This document shows, piece after piece, positions 28,035 to 37,452 of a stretch of 64,000 bases of DNA. Below the pieces are notes generated by a model, which was not told the DNA's origin, ran no database searches, and saw only the letters and a program-made list of their open reading frames with translations. The stretch's first letter is position 1; each line of letters starts with the position of its first letter. Origin of the DNA: Arthrobacter oryzae (GTDB taxonomy: Bacteria; Actinomycetota; Actinomycetes; Actinomycetales; Micrococcaceae). The translations under genes were made by a program, and so were the position numbers. The stretch is taken from NCBI RefSeq assembly GCF_003634095.1, contig NZ_RBIR01000001.1, positions 310,001-374,000 on the forward strand, in the 5' to 3' direction.

Positions 28035-28838
28035 CTAGCCCGCGGCCGCGGGGTCGCCCGGCCGCGGCCTGATGGCGGCCAGCTTGGCCAGCGCCGCCCT
28101 CTTGTACGGCAGGCGCGGGCTGGCGTCGATAGCGAGCCGGAGCAGCCGGAGCCGCACCCCCAGTTCGGGACGGGCCAGTAGCGCCCGCAGAGCCGGCACA
28201 GCCCGCTCCTGCTCCACGTGGAGGGCGACATCCACAGCCGTGCGCAGCGGGCTGGACACCATCAGCCCGCCCATGCTGACGACGTCGAGCGGCCCCAGCC
28301 GTACCTCATGGAACGTGCAGCCGCGCATGGATCTCAGGCTGGAAATGCGCCGGTTGGCGTCCACGAGCAGCGCAAGCCGGTCAGGCTCCGCGGCGCAGCC
28401 GTAGATCCAGGCCGCGGTCATGCGTCCCGCCACCACCCGTTGCCGGATGGCCGGAGCCACCGCCAAGGACGCGGCACGGGCACGCAGCTGCGGACTGGCA
28501 ACGACGCCGGGCGGCAGGTAGCCGCGTTGATACAGCTGCGTCAGCAGTCCGTCGGAGGCCATCGCCTGCAGCTCCGGCCAGGAGAACATTGCGCCGGGGG
28601 AGTAGAGCGCGCAGTGTTCAGGCCCCGGACCCGGCGGGCCCGGGGCGCCGTGACCCAGACCGGGCGGCCCCAGAACGGTGGTTGCCGAAGGGGCCGTGTT
28701 TGCCTGAGGAGCGGTGTTTTCCGTACCTGCGGTGATTGCCGGAACTGTGGTGTTTGCCGGAACTGTGGTGGGAGCGCGGGGCCTGACTGCCATGCCGCCA
28801 TCGTTCCCGGTTACCCGGGCACGGAACAGGCCCCGCAT
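28035..28838 (-). CDS. AbiEi-like protein (type IV antitoxin-family resemblance), orphan
   Basis: The C-terminal two thirds (FSWPELQAMASDGLLTQLY, then RQRVVAGRMTAAWIYGC and VVSMGGLMVSSPLRTAVDVA) resemble actinobacterial proteins annotated as AbiEi-family antitoxins: an N-terminal winged-helix-like part and a domain that introduces itself with PxRTxxD. No nucleotidyltransferase (AbiEii) toxin lies nearby. The first 80 residues are Thr/Ala/Pro low complexity coded by tandem repeats, so the real start may be later, for example ATG 28589. It converges with rel. Function unknown. Confidence 0.6.
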   Translation of the reverse strand: MRGLFRARVTGNDGGMAVRPRAPTTVPANTTVPAITAGTENTAPQANTAPSATTVLGPPGLGHGAPGPPGPGPEHCALYSPGAMFSWPELQAMASDGLLTQLYQRGYLPPGVVASPQLRARAASLAVAPAIRQRVVAGRMTAAWIYGCAAEPDRLALLVDANRRISSLRSMRGCTFHEVRLGPLDVVSMGGLMVSSPLRTAVDVALHVEQERAVPALRALLARPELGVRLRLLRLAIDASPRLPYKRAALAKLAAIRPRPGDPAAAG

Positions 28839-28895
28839 CGGTCATGTGGATAAACCGAAACGAGGCCTGGACTGGATCTTTGGCGTGCTGCTTGT

Positions 28896-30572
28896 TTAGG
28901 AGAGTTCGCTCGCCGAGCGTTCGAGCTGCTCAAGCCACGCTTCGCGGGCCTCGAGGGCCTCCTGGGCTGCCTTGATCTTTCGTTCGTCGCCAGCCTTCTC
29001 CGCCTTGGCGAGATCGTCCTTCAGACCTGCAATGGCGGCTTCGAGCTGGGACAGCGCGCTGTTGGTGCGTGCCTTGGTCTCCGGGTTGGAGCGCTTCCAG
29101 TTTTCGTCCTCGGCGTGGCGGACTGCGTCCTCCACCTTCCGGAGGCCGGCCTCGATGCGGCTCATGTCGGCGCGGGGGACCTTGCCGGCTTCTTCCCAGC
29201 GGTCGCGGATGGACTGCAGCGCCTTCTTGGCGGCCGCGAGGTCCTTGATCGGCAGGAGCTCGTTGGCCTCGGCCAGGAGCGCCTCCTTCACGAGGAGGTT
29301 TGCACCGTATTCCTGGTCGATTTCGTCGTTGGCTGCCTGGCGGTTGGTGAAGAACACGTCCTGGGCGGCGCGGAAGCGGGCCCACAGGGCGTCGTCGTCC
29401 TTGCGGCTGGCACGGGGCGAGGCCTTCCACTCATCCATCAGGCGACGGTACTCGCCGGCGGCAAAGCCCCAGTCGGTCGAGGAAGAGAGTGCCTCGGCCT
29501 CGGTAATCAGCTTCTCCTTGGCGGCCTTGGCTGCCGAGTTGTTGCTGTCCAGCTGGGAGAAGTAGGCGCGGCGGTGCCGGTCAAATACCGTGCGGGCGGC
29601 GCGGAACCGCTTCCACAGCGCGTCTTCGTTGCTGCGTCCGAGCCGGACGCCGCTCTTCTGCGCGGCCTTCCAGCTTTCGAAGAGCTCGTTCATCCGCGCA
29701 CTGGAGGTCTTCCACTGGATCTGCGCGGGATCGTGCCCGGCGATTTCCTCGGCCTCGGCCACGATGGCCTCGCGTGCAGCCAGCTCGGCGGCGCGGACGG
29801 CGTCGTGCTCGGCCTTCTCGGCCTTCTCGAGCTCACCGATCTGGATCACCAGGGCGTCCAGCCGGGCCTCGGCGGAGCGGAAGTCGCCCACCATGTTCCG
29901 CTCGGCGAGCTGCTCGCGCAGGTGGGTTACGGTCTTCTGCATGTCAGCCGTGGGAGCCTTGGAGCTCACGCGCTGTTCAAGCAGGACGATCTGGGCCAGG
30001 ACGTCCTCGAACTTCCGGGCGAAGTAGCCCAGCGCCTCGTCGGCGCTGACGCCGGGGTACTGGCCTACCGGATACTCCGTGCCGTCAACTGTCAGGAAGA
30101 CGTGACCGTCACCCTCAACGCGGCCCCAGCGGGCAGCTTCGGCCAGCGAAGCCGCGGAGGACACTGCCGCCGGCGCGGGAGCCGGTGCGGCCGCCGACGG
30201 CTTGGCCTTCGGGCGGGCAGCGAACGCTGCCGGGCTCGGCGCGGGGCGGGCAGCCGTCGATGGACCCGGCGACGGGGCGGGAACAGCAGAGGGCGCGGTC
30301 TCAACGGCCGCGACCGGATCGGTGGCAGGTTCCACGGCGGTCTCAGCCAGGGTCTCAGCCGGGGTCTCGGCCGGCTCGGCGGCGTCCTCGCCTGCTGTCG
30401 CCGGGGCTTCCGGTGTCTCGGCGGCGTCCTCGCCTGCCGTCTCCGGTGCTGTCGGTGCCTCGGCCGCCGTGTTTACGGCAGCGCCTGCAACGTCGGCAGG
30501 GGTTGCCTCGGCTTCGGTTTCGTTGGCAGCTGCTGTTGCCAATGTTTCGTCGGATTTCTGACTGTCTGTCAC
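28896..30572 (-). CDS. DUF349 domain-containing coiled-coil protein
   Basis: This 558-aa protein has an N-terminal Ala/Glu/Pro/Thr-rich region of about 150 residues with imperfect repeats (AGEDAAET, PAETPAET), a short beta segment (GHVFLTVDGTEYPVGQYPG), then DUF349 repeats rich in Trp and Arg (LWKRFRAARTVFDRHR, LWARFRAAQDVFFTNR) and a C-terminal coiled coil. DUF349 proteins are widespread in actinobacteria; I know of no settled function. The start is GTG 30572. It is followed by the AbiEi-like gene on the same strand. Confidence 0.85.
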   Translation of the reverse strand: MTDSQKSDETLATAAANETEAEATPADVAGAAVNTAAEAPTAPETAGEDAAETPEAPATAGEDAAEPAETPAETLAETAVEPATDPVAAVETAPSAVPAPSPGPSTAARPAPSPAAFAARPKAKPSAAAPAPAPAAVSSAASLAEAARWGRVEGDGHVFLTVDGTEYPVGQYPGVSADEALGYFARKFEDVLAQIVLLEQRVSSKAPTADMQKTVTHLREQLAERNMVGDFRSAEARLDALVIQIGELEKAEKAEHDAVRAAELAAREAIVAEAEEIAGHDPAQIQWKTSSARMNELFESWKAAQKSGVRLGRSNEDALWKRFRAARTVFDRHRRAYFSQLDSNNSAAKAAKEKLITEAEALSSSTDWGFAAGEYRRLMDEWKASPRASRKDDDALWARFRAAQDVFFTNRQAANDEIDQEYGANLLVKEALLAEANELLPIKDLAAAKKALQSIRDRWEEAGKVPRADMSRIEAGLRKVEDAVRHAEDENWKRSNPETKARTNSALSQLEAAIAGLKDDLAKAEKAGDERKIKAAQEALEAREAWLEQLERSASELS

Positions 30573-30633
30573 CGCTAGAAGTCTTTCGCTTGGAGGGAAA
30601 TACCGGGACCACGGCCCTCAGGGCCGCGGCTGG

Positions 30634-31440
30634 TTACTTCAGTGAGAACGAGTCTATCGTGACTGGTTCCGCAGGTGCGCCGTCGGTGGCGCTGGCGCCC
30701 GGCTTCAGCCCCGCGGCAGCGACCTTGCTTACCACGTCGAGTCCCGAGGTGACTTTGCCCACCACGGTATAGCCGCCGGCGGCATCCGCCGGGATGACGG
30801 TGTCCTTGTACACAATGAAGAATTGGGTGCCGTTGCCGTTGGCGTTGCCGCTCGTCCGGGCCACGGCGATGGTGCCTGCCGGGTATTTATTGTCCGCCGG
30901 CGTGTTTTCCAGCGGACCCCACGTGTAGGCCGGATCGCTGCTGCCGTCACCGGTCTTGGATCCGCACTGCAGGACCCCGAAGTTCGCTCCCGTGGTGAGC
31001 CGGTGGCAGCTGAGGCCCTTGTAGAAGTTCTGGTCGGCGAGGGATTTGAAGACCGCCGCGGCCTGCGGGGCCTTCGTTCCGTCCAGTGCTAGGCCCAGCG
31101 TGCCGCGGTTCAGCTTCAGGGTCCCGGTAAAGGTCTTACCCGCGGCGGTTTCCGGCTTGGGGATGTTGGCGGCATTCGTGGCGGCGGCCGTCGGCGTGGC
31201 GGAGGCTGACGGGGCGGCAAGTCCCTCCTGCGCGGCCTTGAACTCTTCCTCGGTCGGGTTCGACGAAAACACGGCAAGTTGCAGGATCAGGGCCAGCCCG
31301 ATGGCGGCTGCACCGGCGCTGATGGCCAGAACGTTGTCGCGCTTGCGGCGCTTGTCCTGGTCCCGGCGCAGGCCGCGCCTGGCCTCCATCTGCTGGACAC
31401 GCCGCTTCGCCTCACGTGCGTTGCGTGAACTGGCCGCCAA
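30634..31440 (-). CDS. Membrane-anchored peptidyl-prolyl isomerase (cyclophilin type)
   Basis: This 268-aa protein has a basic cytoplasmic N-terminus (SSRNAREAKRRVQQME), one transmembrane helix (NVLAISAGAAAIGLALIL), an Ala/Thr linker and an extracytoplasmic cyclophilin domain with GLSCHRLT, NGTQFFIVYKD and GYTVVGKVTSGLDVV. It should assist folding of exported proteins by proline isomerisation. The start is TTG 31440, 4 nt after AGGAGG; the longer frame to 31590 lacks family similarity. A cyclophilin beside rel is also found in mycobacteria. Two cysteines (SCHR, LQCG) could pair. Confidence 0.86.
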   Translation of the reverse strand: MAASSRNAREAKRRVQQMEARRGLRRDQDKRRKRDNVLAISAGAAAIGLALILQLAVFSSNPTEEEFKAAQEGLAAPSASATPTAAATNAANIPKPETAAGKTFTGTLKLNRGTLGLALDGTKAPQAAAVFKSLADQNFYKGLSCHRLTTGANFGVLQCGSKTGDGSSDPAYTWGPLENTPADNKYPAGTIAVARTSGNANGNGTQFFIVYKDTVIPADAAGGYTVVGKVTSGLDVVSKVAAAGLKPGASATDGAPAEPVTIDSFSLK

Positions 31441-31558
31441 AGGTCCTCCTGGTTGTAAGGCCGTGACCGCAACGGGCCGTGGGCGCCGTCGCGGTAACGG
31501 CAGCAAGCTGCCGGCAGTCCCGCCGGCCGGCCCCGTTGGAAGAAGCAGGCGCCGACCG

Positions 31559-31587
31559 CATAAACTGACTGCCGCACACAGTTTATG
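31559..31587. promoter_or_regulatory. Perfect inverted repeat between the cyclophilin gene and hisS
   Basis: CATAAACTG (31559-31567) and CAGTTTATG (31579-31587) are exact 9-bp inverted copies separated by 11 bp. The AT-rich arms stand out from the GC-rich background in a 274-bp divergent gap. This looks more like a protein-binding operator than a terminator. The regulator is unknown. Confidence 0.4.
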
Positions 31588-31714
31588 CACGACTGGCCGG
31601 TCTGCCGCCTATCTACGTTACGTTTCGACAGATAATGGCGCCTGACGTCCGCGCGCGAACAAACTGCGGAAGCAACAAGACACCGCAGTAGTAACCAGAG
31701 GAGAAAATTTCACC

Positions 31715-33058
31715 ATGGCACGCACAGCCTCCCTGTCAGGATTCCCCGAGTGGCTTCCCGAGGAGCGGCTGGTGGAACTCCATGTTCTGGACACGTTGCG
31801 CAGGACGTTCGAGCTTCATGGATTCTCCTCGATCGAGACCCGCGCCGTGGAAACGGTGGGGCAGTTGCTGCGCAAGGGAGAAATCGACAAAGAGGTCTAC
31901 GGCCTGAGCCGGCTCCAGGACGACGAGGGAGACGCGTCGGCCAAGGCCGACCCCCACGCCCTTGCCCTGCACTTTGACCTCACGGTGCCCTTCGCCCGCT
32001 ACGTCGTGGAGAACGCCGGCTACCTGGCGTTCCCGTTCCGCCGCTACCAGATCCAGAAGGTCTGGCGCGGCGAACGCCCCCAGGAGGGACGGGCCCGCGA
32101 GTTCACCCAGGCGGACATCGACGTCGTCGGCGACGGCGACCTGCCGTTCCGCTACGACGTGGAAATCGCGCTTGTGATCGCCGAGGCGCTCAATGCGCTG
32201 CCGATCCCGGACTTCCTGCTGCGCATCAACAACCGCAAGCTGGCAGAGGGTTTCTACACCGGCATCGGCCTGACGGACACCGCGGGCGTTCTCCGCAGCA
32301 TCGACAAGCTCGAAAAGGTCGGCCCTGCGAAGGTGGCCGAGTTGCTCAAGGAAGAACTCGGCGCCACCGACGAACAGGCGCAGGCCGCGCTCAAGCTAGC
32401 GAGCATCCGCACCGGAGACACGTCCTTCGTGGCGCAGGTCCGGGCGCTGGGGGTCAGCAATGAGCTCCTCGAGGAGGGCCTGAGCGAGCTGGAACAGGTG
32501 ATCGCCGCCGTCGTCCAGCGCGCGCCCGGCCGCGTGGTCGCCGACCTCAGCATCGCCCGCGGGCTCGACTACTACACCGGGACCGTGGTGGAAACCGTGC
32601 TGGTGGGGCATGAACAGCTGGGCTCTATCTGCTCGGGCGGCCGCTATGACGCCCTGGCCAGCAAGGGCAACCGCAAGTTCCCCGGCGTCGGCCTCTCGAT
32701 CGGCGTGACCCGTCTGGTGTCGCGGATCCTGAGCCAGGACCTTGCCAAGGCCTCCCGCGCGGTTCCGACCACCGTCCTGGTGGCGCTCAACAGCGACGAC
32801 AGCTGGGGTGCGGCCCAAGACGTCGCGGCGCAGCTGCGCAGCCGCGGGATTGCCACGGAGGTGGCCGCGAAGGCCGAGAAGTTCGGCAAGCAGATCAAGT
32901 TCGCCGACCGGCGCGGCATTCCGTTTGTCTGGTTCACCGACGACGACGGCAAGCACCAGGTCAAGGACATCCGATCGGGCGAGCAGAACGACGCCGATCC
33001 GGCCACGTGGACTCCCTCGGAGGAGGACTTGCACGTGCGGGTTATCGCCGCGGGCTAG
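31715..33058 (+). CDS. hisS: Histidine-tRNA ligase
   Basis: HisRS (447 aa) charges tRNA-His. The class II core shows the motif 2 region PFRRYQIQKVWRGERPQEGRA, the histidine-binding IARGLDYYTGTV and CSGGRYDAL, and a C-terminal anticodon-binding domain (TTVLVALNSD). The ATG follows a good AGAGGAGA ribosome-binding site. The last bases overlap the convergent permease gene: both use the palindrome CTAG for their TAG stops. No T-box is visible upstream. Confidence 0.95.
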   Translation: MARTASLSGFPEWLPEERLVELHVLDTLRRTFELHGFSSIETRAVETVGQLLRKGEIDKEVYGLSRLQDDEGDASAKADPHALALHFDLTVPFARYVVENAGYLAFPFRRYQIQKVWRGERPQEGRAREFTQADIDVVGDGDLPFRYDVEIALVIAEALNALPIPDFLLRINNRKLAEGFYTGIGLTDTAGVLRSIDKLEKVGPAKVAELLKEELGATDEQAQAALKLASIRTGDTSFVAQVRALGVSNELLEEGLSELEQVIAAVVQRAPGRVVADLSIARGLDYYTGTVVETVLVGHEQLGSICSGGRYDALASKGNRKFPGVGLSIGVTRLVSRILSQDLAKASRAVPTTVLVALNSDDSWGAAQDVAAQLRSRGIATEVAAKAEKFGKQIKFADRRGIPFVWFTDDDGKHQVKDIRSGEQNDADPATWTPSEEDLHVRVIAAG

Positions 33059-34422
33059 TTCTCCGTGGACGTGCCGGCCGGTTTGGACGTGCCGTCAGCC
33101 CGGCGCAGCCTGAGGACAAGGAACCGCCCGGCCACCCCGACGGCCAGTACTGCCGCCATGACCAGCATCGAGGCCGGCGGCAGGGTCACGGCCAAGATCA
33201 GGCAGCCGAGGAAGCCCAGCACATTGAGCCAGCGCGGCGCATGCCAGGGCCGGGCCGCCAGGGTGAAGGCAGCCGCGTTGGTCACGGAGTAGTAGATCAG
33301 CACCCCGAAGCTGGAGAATCCGACAACGGTCATCACATTGGTGCTCAGCAGCAGGACGATGACGACGGCGGCGACCGCCAGTTCCGCTACGAACGGGACC
33401 GTGTGGGTGCCGCCCACCCGGGCCAGCGGGGCGGGAAGGTCGCGTTCCCGGGCCATTGCCAGGGTGGTCCTGCCCACTCCGGTGATCAGGGCCAGCAGTG
33501 CGCCAAGGCACGCGGCCGCCGCCCCCGCCTGGACGAACGGAACGCCGGCGCTGAGCTGGGAGACTGCCACCGCGTCCAGCAGTGGCGCCGTCGAACTCGC
33601 CAGCTGCTGAGGGGGCAGGTGCCACTGCAGCAGGGCAGCCAGGCCCAGATAGACCACAAAGGCGCCGGCCAGTGCCGCCAGAATGGCCCGCGGGATGGTC
33701 CGGGTGGGGTCCTTGACCTCCTCGCCGAGGGTGGCGATCCGCGCGTAGCCCGCGAACGCGAAGAACATCAGCCCGGCAGCGGGAAGGATGCCCCAGCCGC
33801 CGCCGGAGACCGTGGCGGGGTTGGCCGGTCCAGGCGATACCGCCGGGGCGCCCACCGGGTGCGGGCCCAGCAGTGACGCCACGGCGACGAACACGAGGGT
33901 CGCCAGCACCACGGCCAGCAGGATCCGCGTCAGCAGCGCGGTCCGGGTGATGCCCAGCAGGTTGACCCCGGTGAGAACCACGACGGCGGCGACCGCCAGA
34001 GCGGTGGCGTAGGCCGGCGCCACGTAGTGCCCGAAGGTGAGTGCCATCGCCGCGCAGGACGCCGTCTTGCCCGTCACGAAACCCCAGCCCGCCACGAAGC
34101 CGGGCCACTCGCCCAGCTGCCGTCGGCCGTACACGTAGGTGCCGCCGCTGGCGGGGTACCGGGCGGCCAGCTGCGCCGACGCGACGGCGTTGCAGTAGGC
34201 GATCACCCCGGCCACCGCCACGGCGAGGGTCAGCAGGGGCCCGGCCAGGGCCGCGGCAGGGGCGAACACGACGAACACGCCGGCGCCCAGCATGGAACCG
34301 AGGCCGATCGCCGTCGAATCGACAACGCCGAGCCGGCGTTGGAGCTGCGGCTGGCCGGGCCTGCCGGCGGAGTCCCGGCCGGGGCGGTCACCGGACTGGG
34401 TTCCTTTATGCCGGGTTGCCAT
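33055..34422 (-). CDS. APC-superfamily permease (amino acid/polyamine transporter)
   Basis: This 455-aa protein has about 12 hydrophobic helices. The opening LGVVDSTAIGLGSMLGAGVFVVFAP is the APC helix-1 signature with the G-x-G-A/S substrate loop, followed by YPASGGTYVYGRRQLGEWPGFVAGW in helices 2-3, also typical. It probably imports an amino acid or amine; the substrate is not readable. The gene is divergent from aspS (108-bp gap) and convergent with hisS, sharing four bases. Confidence 0.88.
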   Translation of the reverse strand: MATRHKGTQSGDRPGRDSAGRPGQPQLQRRLGVVDSTAIGLGSMLGAGVFVVFAPAAALAGPLLTLAVAVAGVIAYCNAVASAQLAARYPASGGTYVYGRRQLGEWPGFVAGWGFVTGKTASCAAMALTFGHYVAPAYATALAVAAVVVLTGVNLLGITRTALLTRILLAVVLATLVFVAVASLLGPHPVGAPAVSPGPANPATVSGGGWGILPAAGLMFFAFAGYARIATLGEEVKDPTRTIPRAILAALAGAFVVYLGLAALLQWHLPPQQLASSTAPLLDAVAVSQLSAGVPFVQAGAAAACLGALLALITGVGRTTLAMARERDLPAPLARVGGTHTVPFVAELAVAAVVIVLLLSTNVMTVVGFSSFGVLIYYSVTNAAAFTLAARPWHAPRWLNVLGFLGCLILAVTLPPASMLVMAAVLAVGVAGRFLVLRLRRADGTSKPAGTSTEN

Positions 34423-34530
34423 GGCGGAAGGGCCCTTTCCAACGGGTAAACTCGAACGGGATCGTTCCAGTAGCGATCCTATTGAACATTACTTTTGATT
34501 TTCCCTCTGTCTTCTTCAGAAAGGCGTGCT

Positions 34531-36315
34531 GTGCTGCGCACACATGACCTCGGATCTCTTCGCTCCGAGCACATTGGACAAACCGTAACCCTCGCCGGCT
34601 GGGTCGGCCGGCGTCGTGACCACGGTGGTGTCGCATTCGTTGACCTGCGCGACGCGTCCGGCGTCGCCCAGGTTGTGGTCCGTGAGGAAGAGGTCTTCCA
34701 CGGACTGCGCAACGAGTACGTGCTGCAGATTGTCGGCACCGTGTCACAGCGCCCCGAAGGCAACGAGAACCCGGCGCTTCCCACCGGCGAGATTGAAGTC
34801 ATGGCCGAGAAGGTCACCATCCTCAACACCTCGGAACCGCTGCCGTTCCAGATCGACGAGCACGTCGAAGTCGGCGAGGAAGCCCGCCTGAAGCACCGCT
34901 ACCTGGACCTGCGCCGCCCCGGCCCCGCCCGCAACATGCGCCTGCGTTCGGAAGCTAACCGCGTGGCCCGTGAGCTGCTCCACCAGGACGGCTACGTGGA
35001 GATCGAAACGCCCACGCTGACCCGTTCGACGCCGGAAGGCGCCCGTGACTTCGTGGTCCCGGCACGCCTGGCCCCGGGCTCCTGGTACGCGCTGCCGCAG
35101 TCCCCGCAGCTCTTCAAGCAGCTGCTGCAGGTGGGCGGTTTCGAGAAGTACTACCAGATCGCCCGCTGCTACCGTGATGAAGACTTCCGCGCGGACCGCC
35201 AGCCCGAATTCACCCAGCTGGACATCGAGGCCAGCTTCGTGGACCAGGATGACATCATCAGTCTTGGCGAGAACATCGTCAAGGCGCTGTGGAAGCTGAT
35301 CGACGTCGAGATCCCCACGCCGATCCAGCGCATCACCTACCACGACGCCATGGCCCGCTATGGCTCGGACAAGCCGGACCTGCGCTTCGGCCTGGAACTG
35401 ACCGAGCTGACCGAGTTCTTCAAGGACACCAACTTCGGTGTCTTCAAGGCCCCCTACGTCGGTGCCGTGGTCATGCCCGGCGGCGCCTCCCAGGCCCGCC
35501 GCGCCCTCGACGCCTGGCAGGAATGGGCCAAGCAGCGCGGCGCCAAGGGCTTGGCCTACGTGCTGTACAAGGAAGACGGCGAACTCGCCGGTCCCGTCGC
35601 CAAGAACCTGACCGACGCCGAGCGTGCGGGACTGGCCGACGCCGTCGGGGCCAAGCCCGGGGACTGCATCTTCTTCGCCGCCGGCGAGAAGACCCCGTCC
35701 CGCGCCCTCCTCGGCGCTGCGCGCGTGGAGATCGGGCACCGGACCGGCCTCATCAACCCCTCCGACTGGGCGTTCTGCTGGGTCGTGGATGCGCCGATGT
35801 TCGAGCCGGCCGCCGCTGCGGTCGCGTCCGGCGACGTCGCCGTCGGCGCCGGCAAATGGACCGCGGTGCACCACGCGTTCACCTCGCCCAAGCCCGAGTT
35901 CATGGACTCGTTCGACACGGACCCCGAGTCGGCCCTGTCCTATGCCTACGACATCGTCTGCAACGGCAACGAAATCGGCGGCGGCTCGATCCGTATTCAC
36001 GAGCGCGACGTCCAGGAGCGGGTCTTCGAGCTCATGGGCCTGGACAAGGAAGACGCCCAGACCAAGTTCGGGTTCCTCCTGGAGGGCTTCAAGTTCGGTG
36101 CGCCTCCGCACGGCGGCATCGCCTTCGGCTGGGACCGGGTGGTCGCCCTGCTGGCCGGTGTGGAGTCCATCCGCGACGTCATCGCGTTCCCGAAGTCCGG
36201 CGGCGGCTACGACCCCCTGACCCAGGCGCCCGCTCCCATCACGCCGCAGCAGCGCAAGGAAGCCGGCGTCGATTTCAAGCCCGAGGCCAAGAAGCCCGAA
36301 GACGGCAAGAACTGA
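34531..36315 (+). CDS. aspS: Aspartate-tRNA(Asp/Asn) ligase
   Basis: AspRS (594 aa, bacterial type) has an N-terminal OB-fold ([21 protein letters not shown]), class II motifs (FLVPARL-type loop [42 protein letters not shown]), an inserted GAD domain and the C-terminal [13 protein letters not shown] motif 3. Actinobacteria commonly lack AsnRS and use a non-discriminating AspRS with GatCAB; whether that holds here cannot be decided from the window. GTG 34531 follows GAAAGG; the frame upstream to 34495 is not used. A terminator follows. Confidence 0.96.
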   Translation: MLRTHDLGSLRSEHIGQTVTLAGWVGRRRDHGGVAFVDLRDASGVAQVVVREEEVFHGLRNEYVLQIVGTVSQRPEGNENPALPTGEIEVMAEKVTILNTSEPLPFQIDEHVEVGEEARLKHRYLDLRRPGPARNMRLRSEANRVARELLHQDGYVEIETPTLTRSTPEGARDFVVPARLAPGSWYALPQSPQLFKQLLQVGGFEKYYQIARCYRDEDFRADRQPEFTQLDIEASFVDQDDIISLGENIVKALWKLIDVEIPTPIQRITYHDAMARYGSDKPDLRFGLELTELTEFFKDTNFGVFKAPYVGAVVMPGGASQARRALDAWQEWAKQRGAKGLAYVLYKEDGELAGPVAKNLTDAERAGLADAVGAKPGDCIFFAAGEKTPSRALLGAARVEIGHRTGLINPSDWAFCWVVDAPMFEPAAAAVASGDVAVGAGKWTAVHHAFTSPKPEFMDSFDTDPESALSYAYDIVCNGNEIGGGSIRIHERDVQERVFELMGLDKEDAQTKFGFLLEGFKFGAPPHGGIAFGWDRVVALLAGVESIRDVIAFPKSGGGYDPLTQAPAPITPQQRKEAGVDFKPEAKKPEDGKN

Positions 36316-36330
36316 CCCTCTGGCAGTGTT

Positions 36331-36366
36331 AGCAGGGGCTTCCCGGGCAACCGGGGAGCCCCTGCT
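36331..36366 (+). terminator. Terminator after aspS
   Basis: A 16-bp stem (36331-36346 with 36351-36366, one wobble pair) is closed by a GCAA tetraloop. CCCTTTAT follows. Confidence 0.85.
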
Positions 36367-36407
36367 CCCTTTATGGCGGCAGTACTCGTTCTGAACGGAG
36401 AACCTCG

Positions 36408-37244
36408 ATGGACCTGAGCCCACGCCCCGCCTCGAAACCCGCACCGGCTCCCGCGGCGGTCCCCGGGCTGGAGGAGCTGATGGATGGAGCGTGGCCCGCC
36501 ATCGACCGGGAGGAGTCCGGCGGCTGGGTGATGCGGGCCGCGTCCGGCGTGACGCAGCGGGCCAACTCCGTCTGGGTACGGGAGTCCGGCGCGGACCCGC
36601 ACCGGCAGGTGGCCGCGGTCCGGGCGGCGCGCCTCTGGTACCGGAACCGCCGTCTTCCGCTGATCTTCCAAGTCTTTGACGGGCCCCGCTCCGCGGCCCT
36701 GAACACGGTGCTCGACGACGAGGGGTTCACCCGGCAGTCCGAAACCCTGGTCCTGGCGCGCAGCTCGGAGCCCGGGCCGGACACCGGCGGCCCGGACCCG
36801 GCCGTGGAAATCTCCGCCGAGCCGTCGGCGGAGTGGCTGGACCTGTGGTGGAGCGTCGACGGCCGCGGGGGAGCGGCCGAGCTCGCCGTGGCCCGCAGGA
36901 TCCTCGAAGGGTGCCCGGCCGCCTACGCCCTGATCCGGGACGACGACGGCGTGCCCGCCGCCGTCGCACGGCTCGCCCTGCCCCGCCCAGCGCCCGGCGG
37001 ATCCCGCTGGGGCGGCCTGTACTGCATGGCTACGCGTCCTGACGCGCGGCGGCGTGGCTACGGCGGCCGCATAGTCCGGGCGCTACTGCGCGAGGGCGAC
37101 GCCCGCGGCGTGGCGGGCTGCTGGCTTCTGGTGATGGCGTCCAACGCCGACGCCAGGACCCTGTACGCACGGGCCGGCTTCCGCGAAGCCTGCCGGTATC
37201 TCTACCGGCAGGAGCGGCCGAAACGGCACCTGACCGGCTGCTGA
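36408..37244 (+). CDS. GNAT-family N-acetyltransferase, 278 aa
   Basis: The C-terminal half has a full GNAT domain: GLYCMATRPDARRRGYGGRIVRALL with the acetyl-CoA loop, then LLVMASNADARTLYARAGF. The N-terminal 120 residues (GWVMRAASGVTQRANSVWV, then FQVFDGP) form a degenerate second GNAT-like half, the layout of tandem-GNAT proteins of actinobacteria. The substrate is unknown. ATG 36408 follows GGAG at 36399-36402. It stands alone between the aspS terminator and another hairpin. Confidence 0.83.
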   Translation: MDLSPRPASKPAPAPAAVPGLEELMDGAWPAIDREESGGWVMRAASGVTQRANSVWVRESGADPHRQVAAVRAARLWYRNRRLPLIFQVFDGPRSAALNTVLDDEGFTRQSETLVLARSSEPGPDTGGPDPAVEISAEPSAEWLDLWWSVDGRGGAAELAVARRILEGCPAAYALIRDDDGVPAAVARLALPRPAPGGSRWGGLYCMATRPDARRRGYGGRIVRALLREGDARGVAGCWLLVMASNADARTLYARAGFREACRYLYRQERPKRHLTGC

Positions 37245-37280
37245 GGATTGTGGCCGGCAACGGAATGGCGCCTTCCTCCG

Positions 37281-37306
37281 CCGGGCAGCCCGGCAAGGCT
37301 GCCCGG
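37281..37306 (+). terminator. Hairpin after the GNAT gene
   Basis: CCGGGCAGCC (37281-37290) pairs perfectly with GGCTGCCCGG (37297-37306) around CGGCAA. There is no T-run; a terminator role is inferred from position. Confidence 0.5.
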
Positions 37307-37452
37307 TCGCGGCGTCTTGCGGTTTGGGGCCTTTCAGCACTGGGAGCCCCCCGGCATGGCCCGGGATAGTCGGAAATGAAGGAGGACACCTGACCTCCGG
37401 CGCCCGGCATGCTGGGAAGGGCGGCCACTTTCACCCTTCATGGAGGCGTCTC

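Noticed and set aside
31441-31714. T-box or other riboswitch before hisS (also considered before thrS and alaS)
   Set aside because: No T-box consensus, specifier stem or terminator/antiterminator pair can be seen; the 31559 dyad is short and AT-rich.
34459-34479. GGATCG-N9-CGATCC dyad before aspS
   Set aside because: Six-base arms are short enough to occur by chance and nothing else supports a regulatory role.
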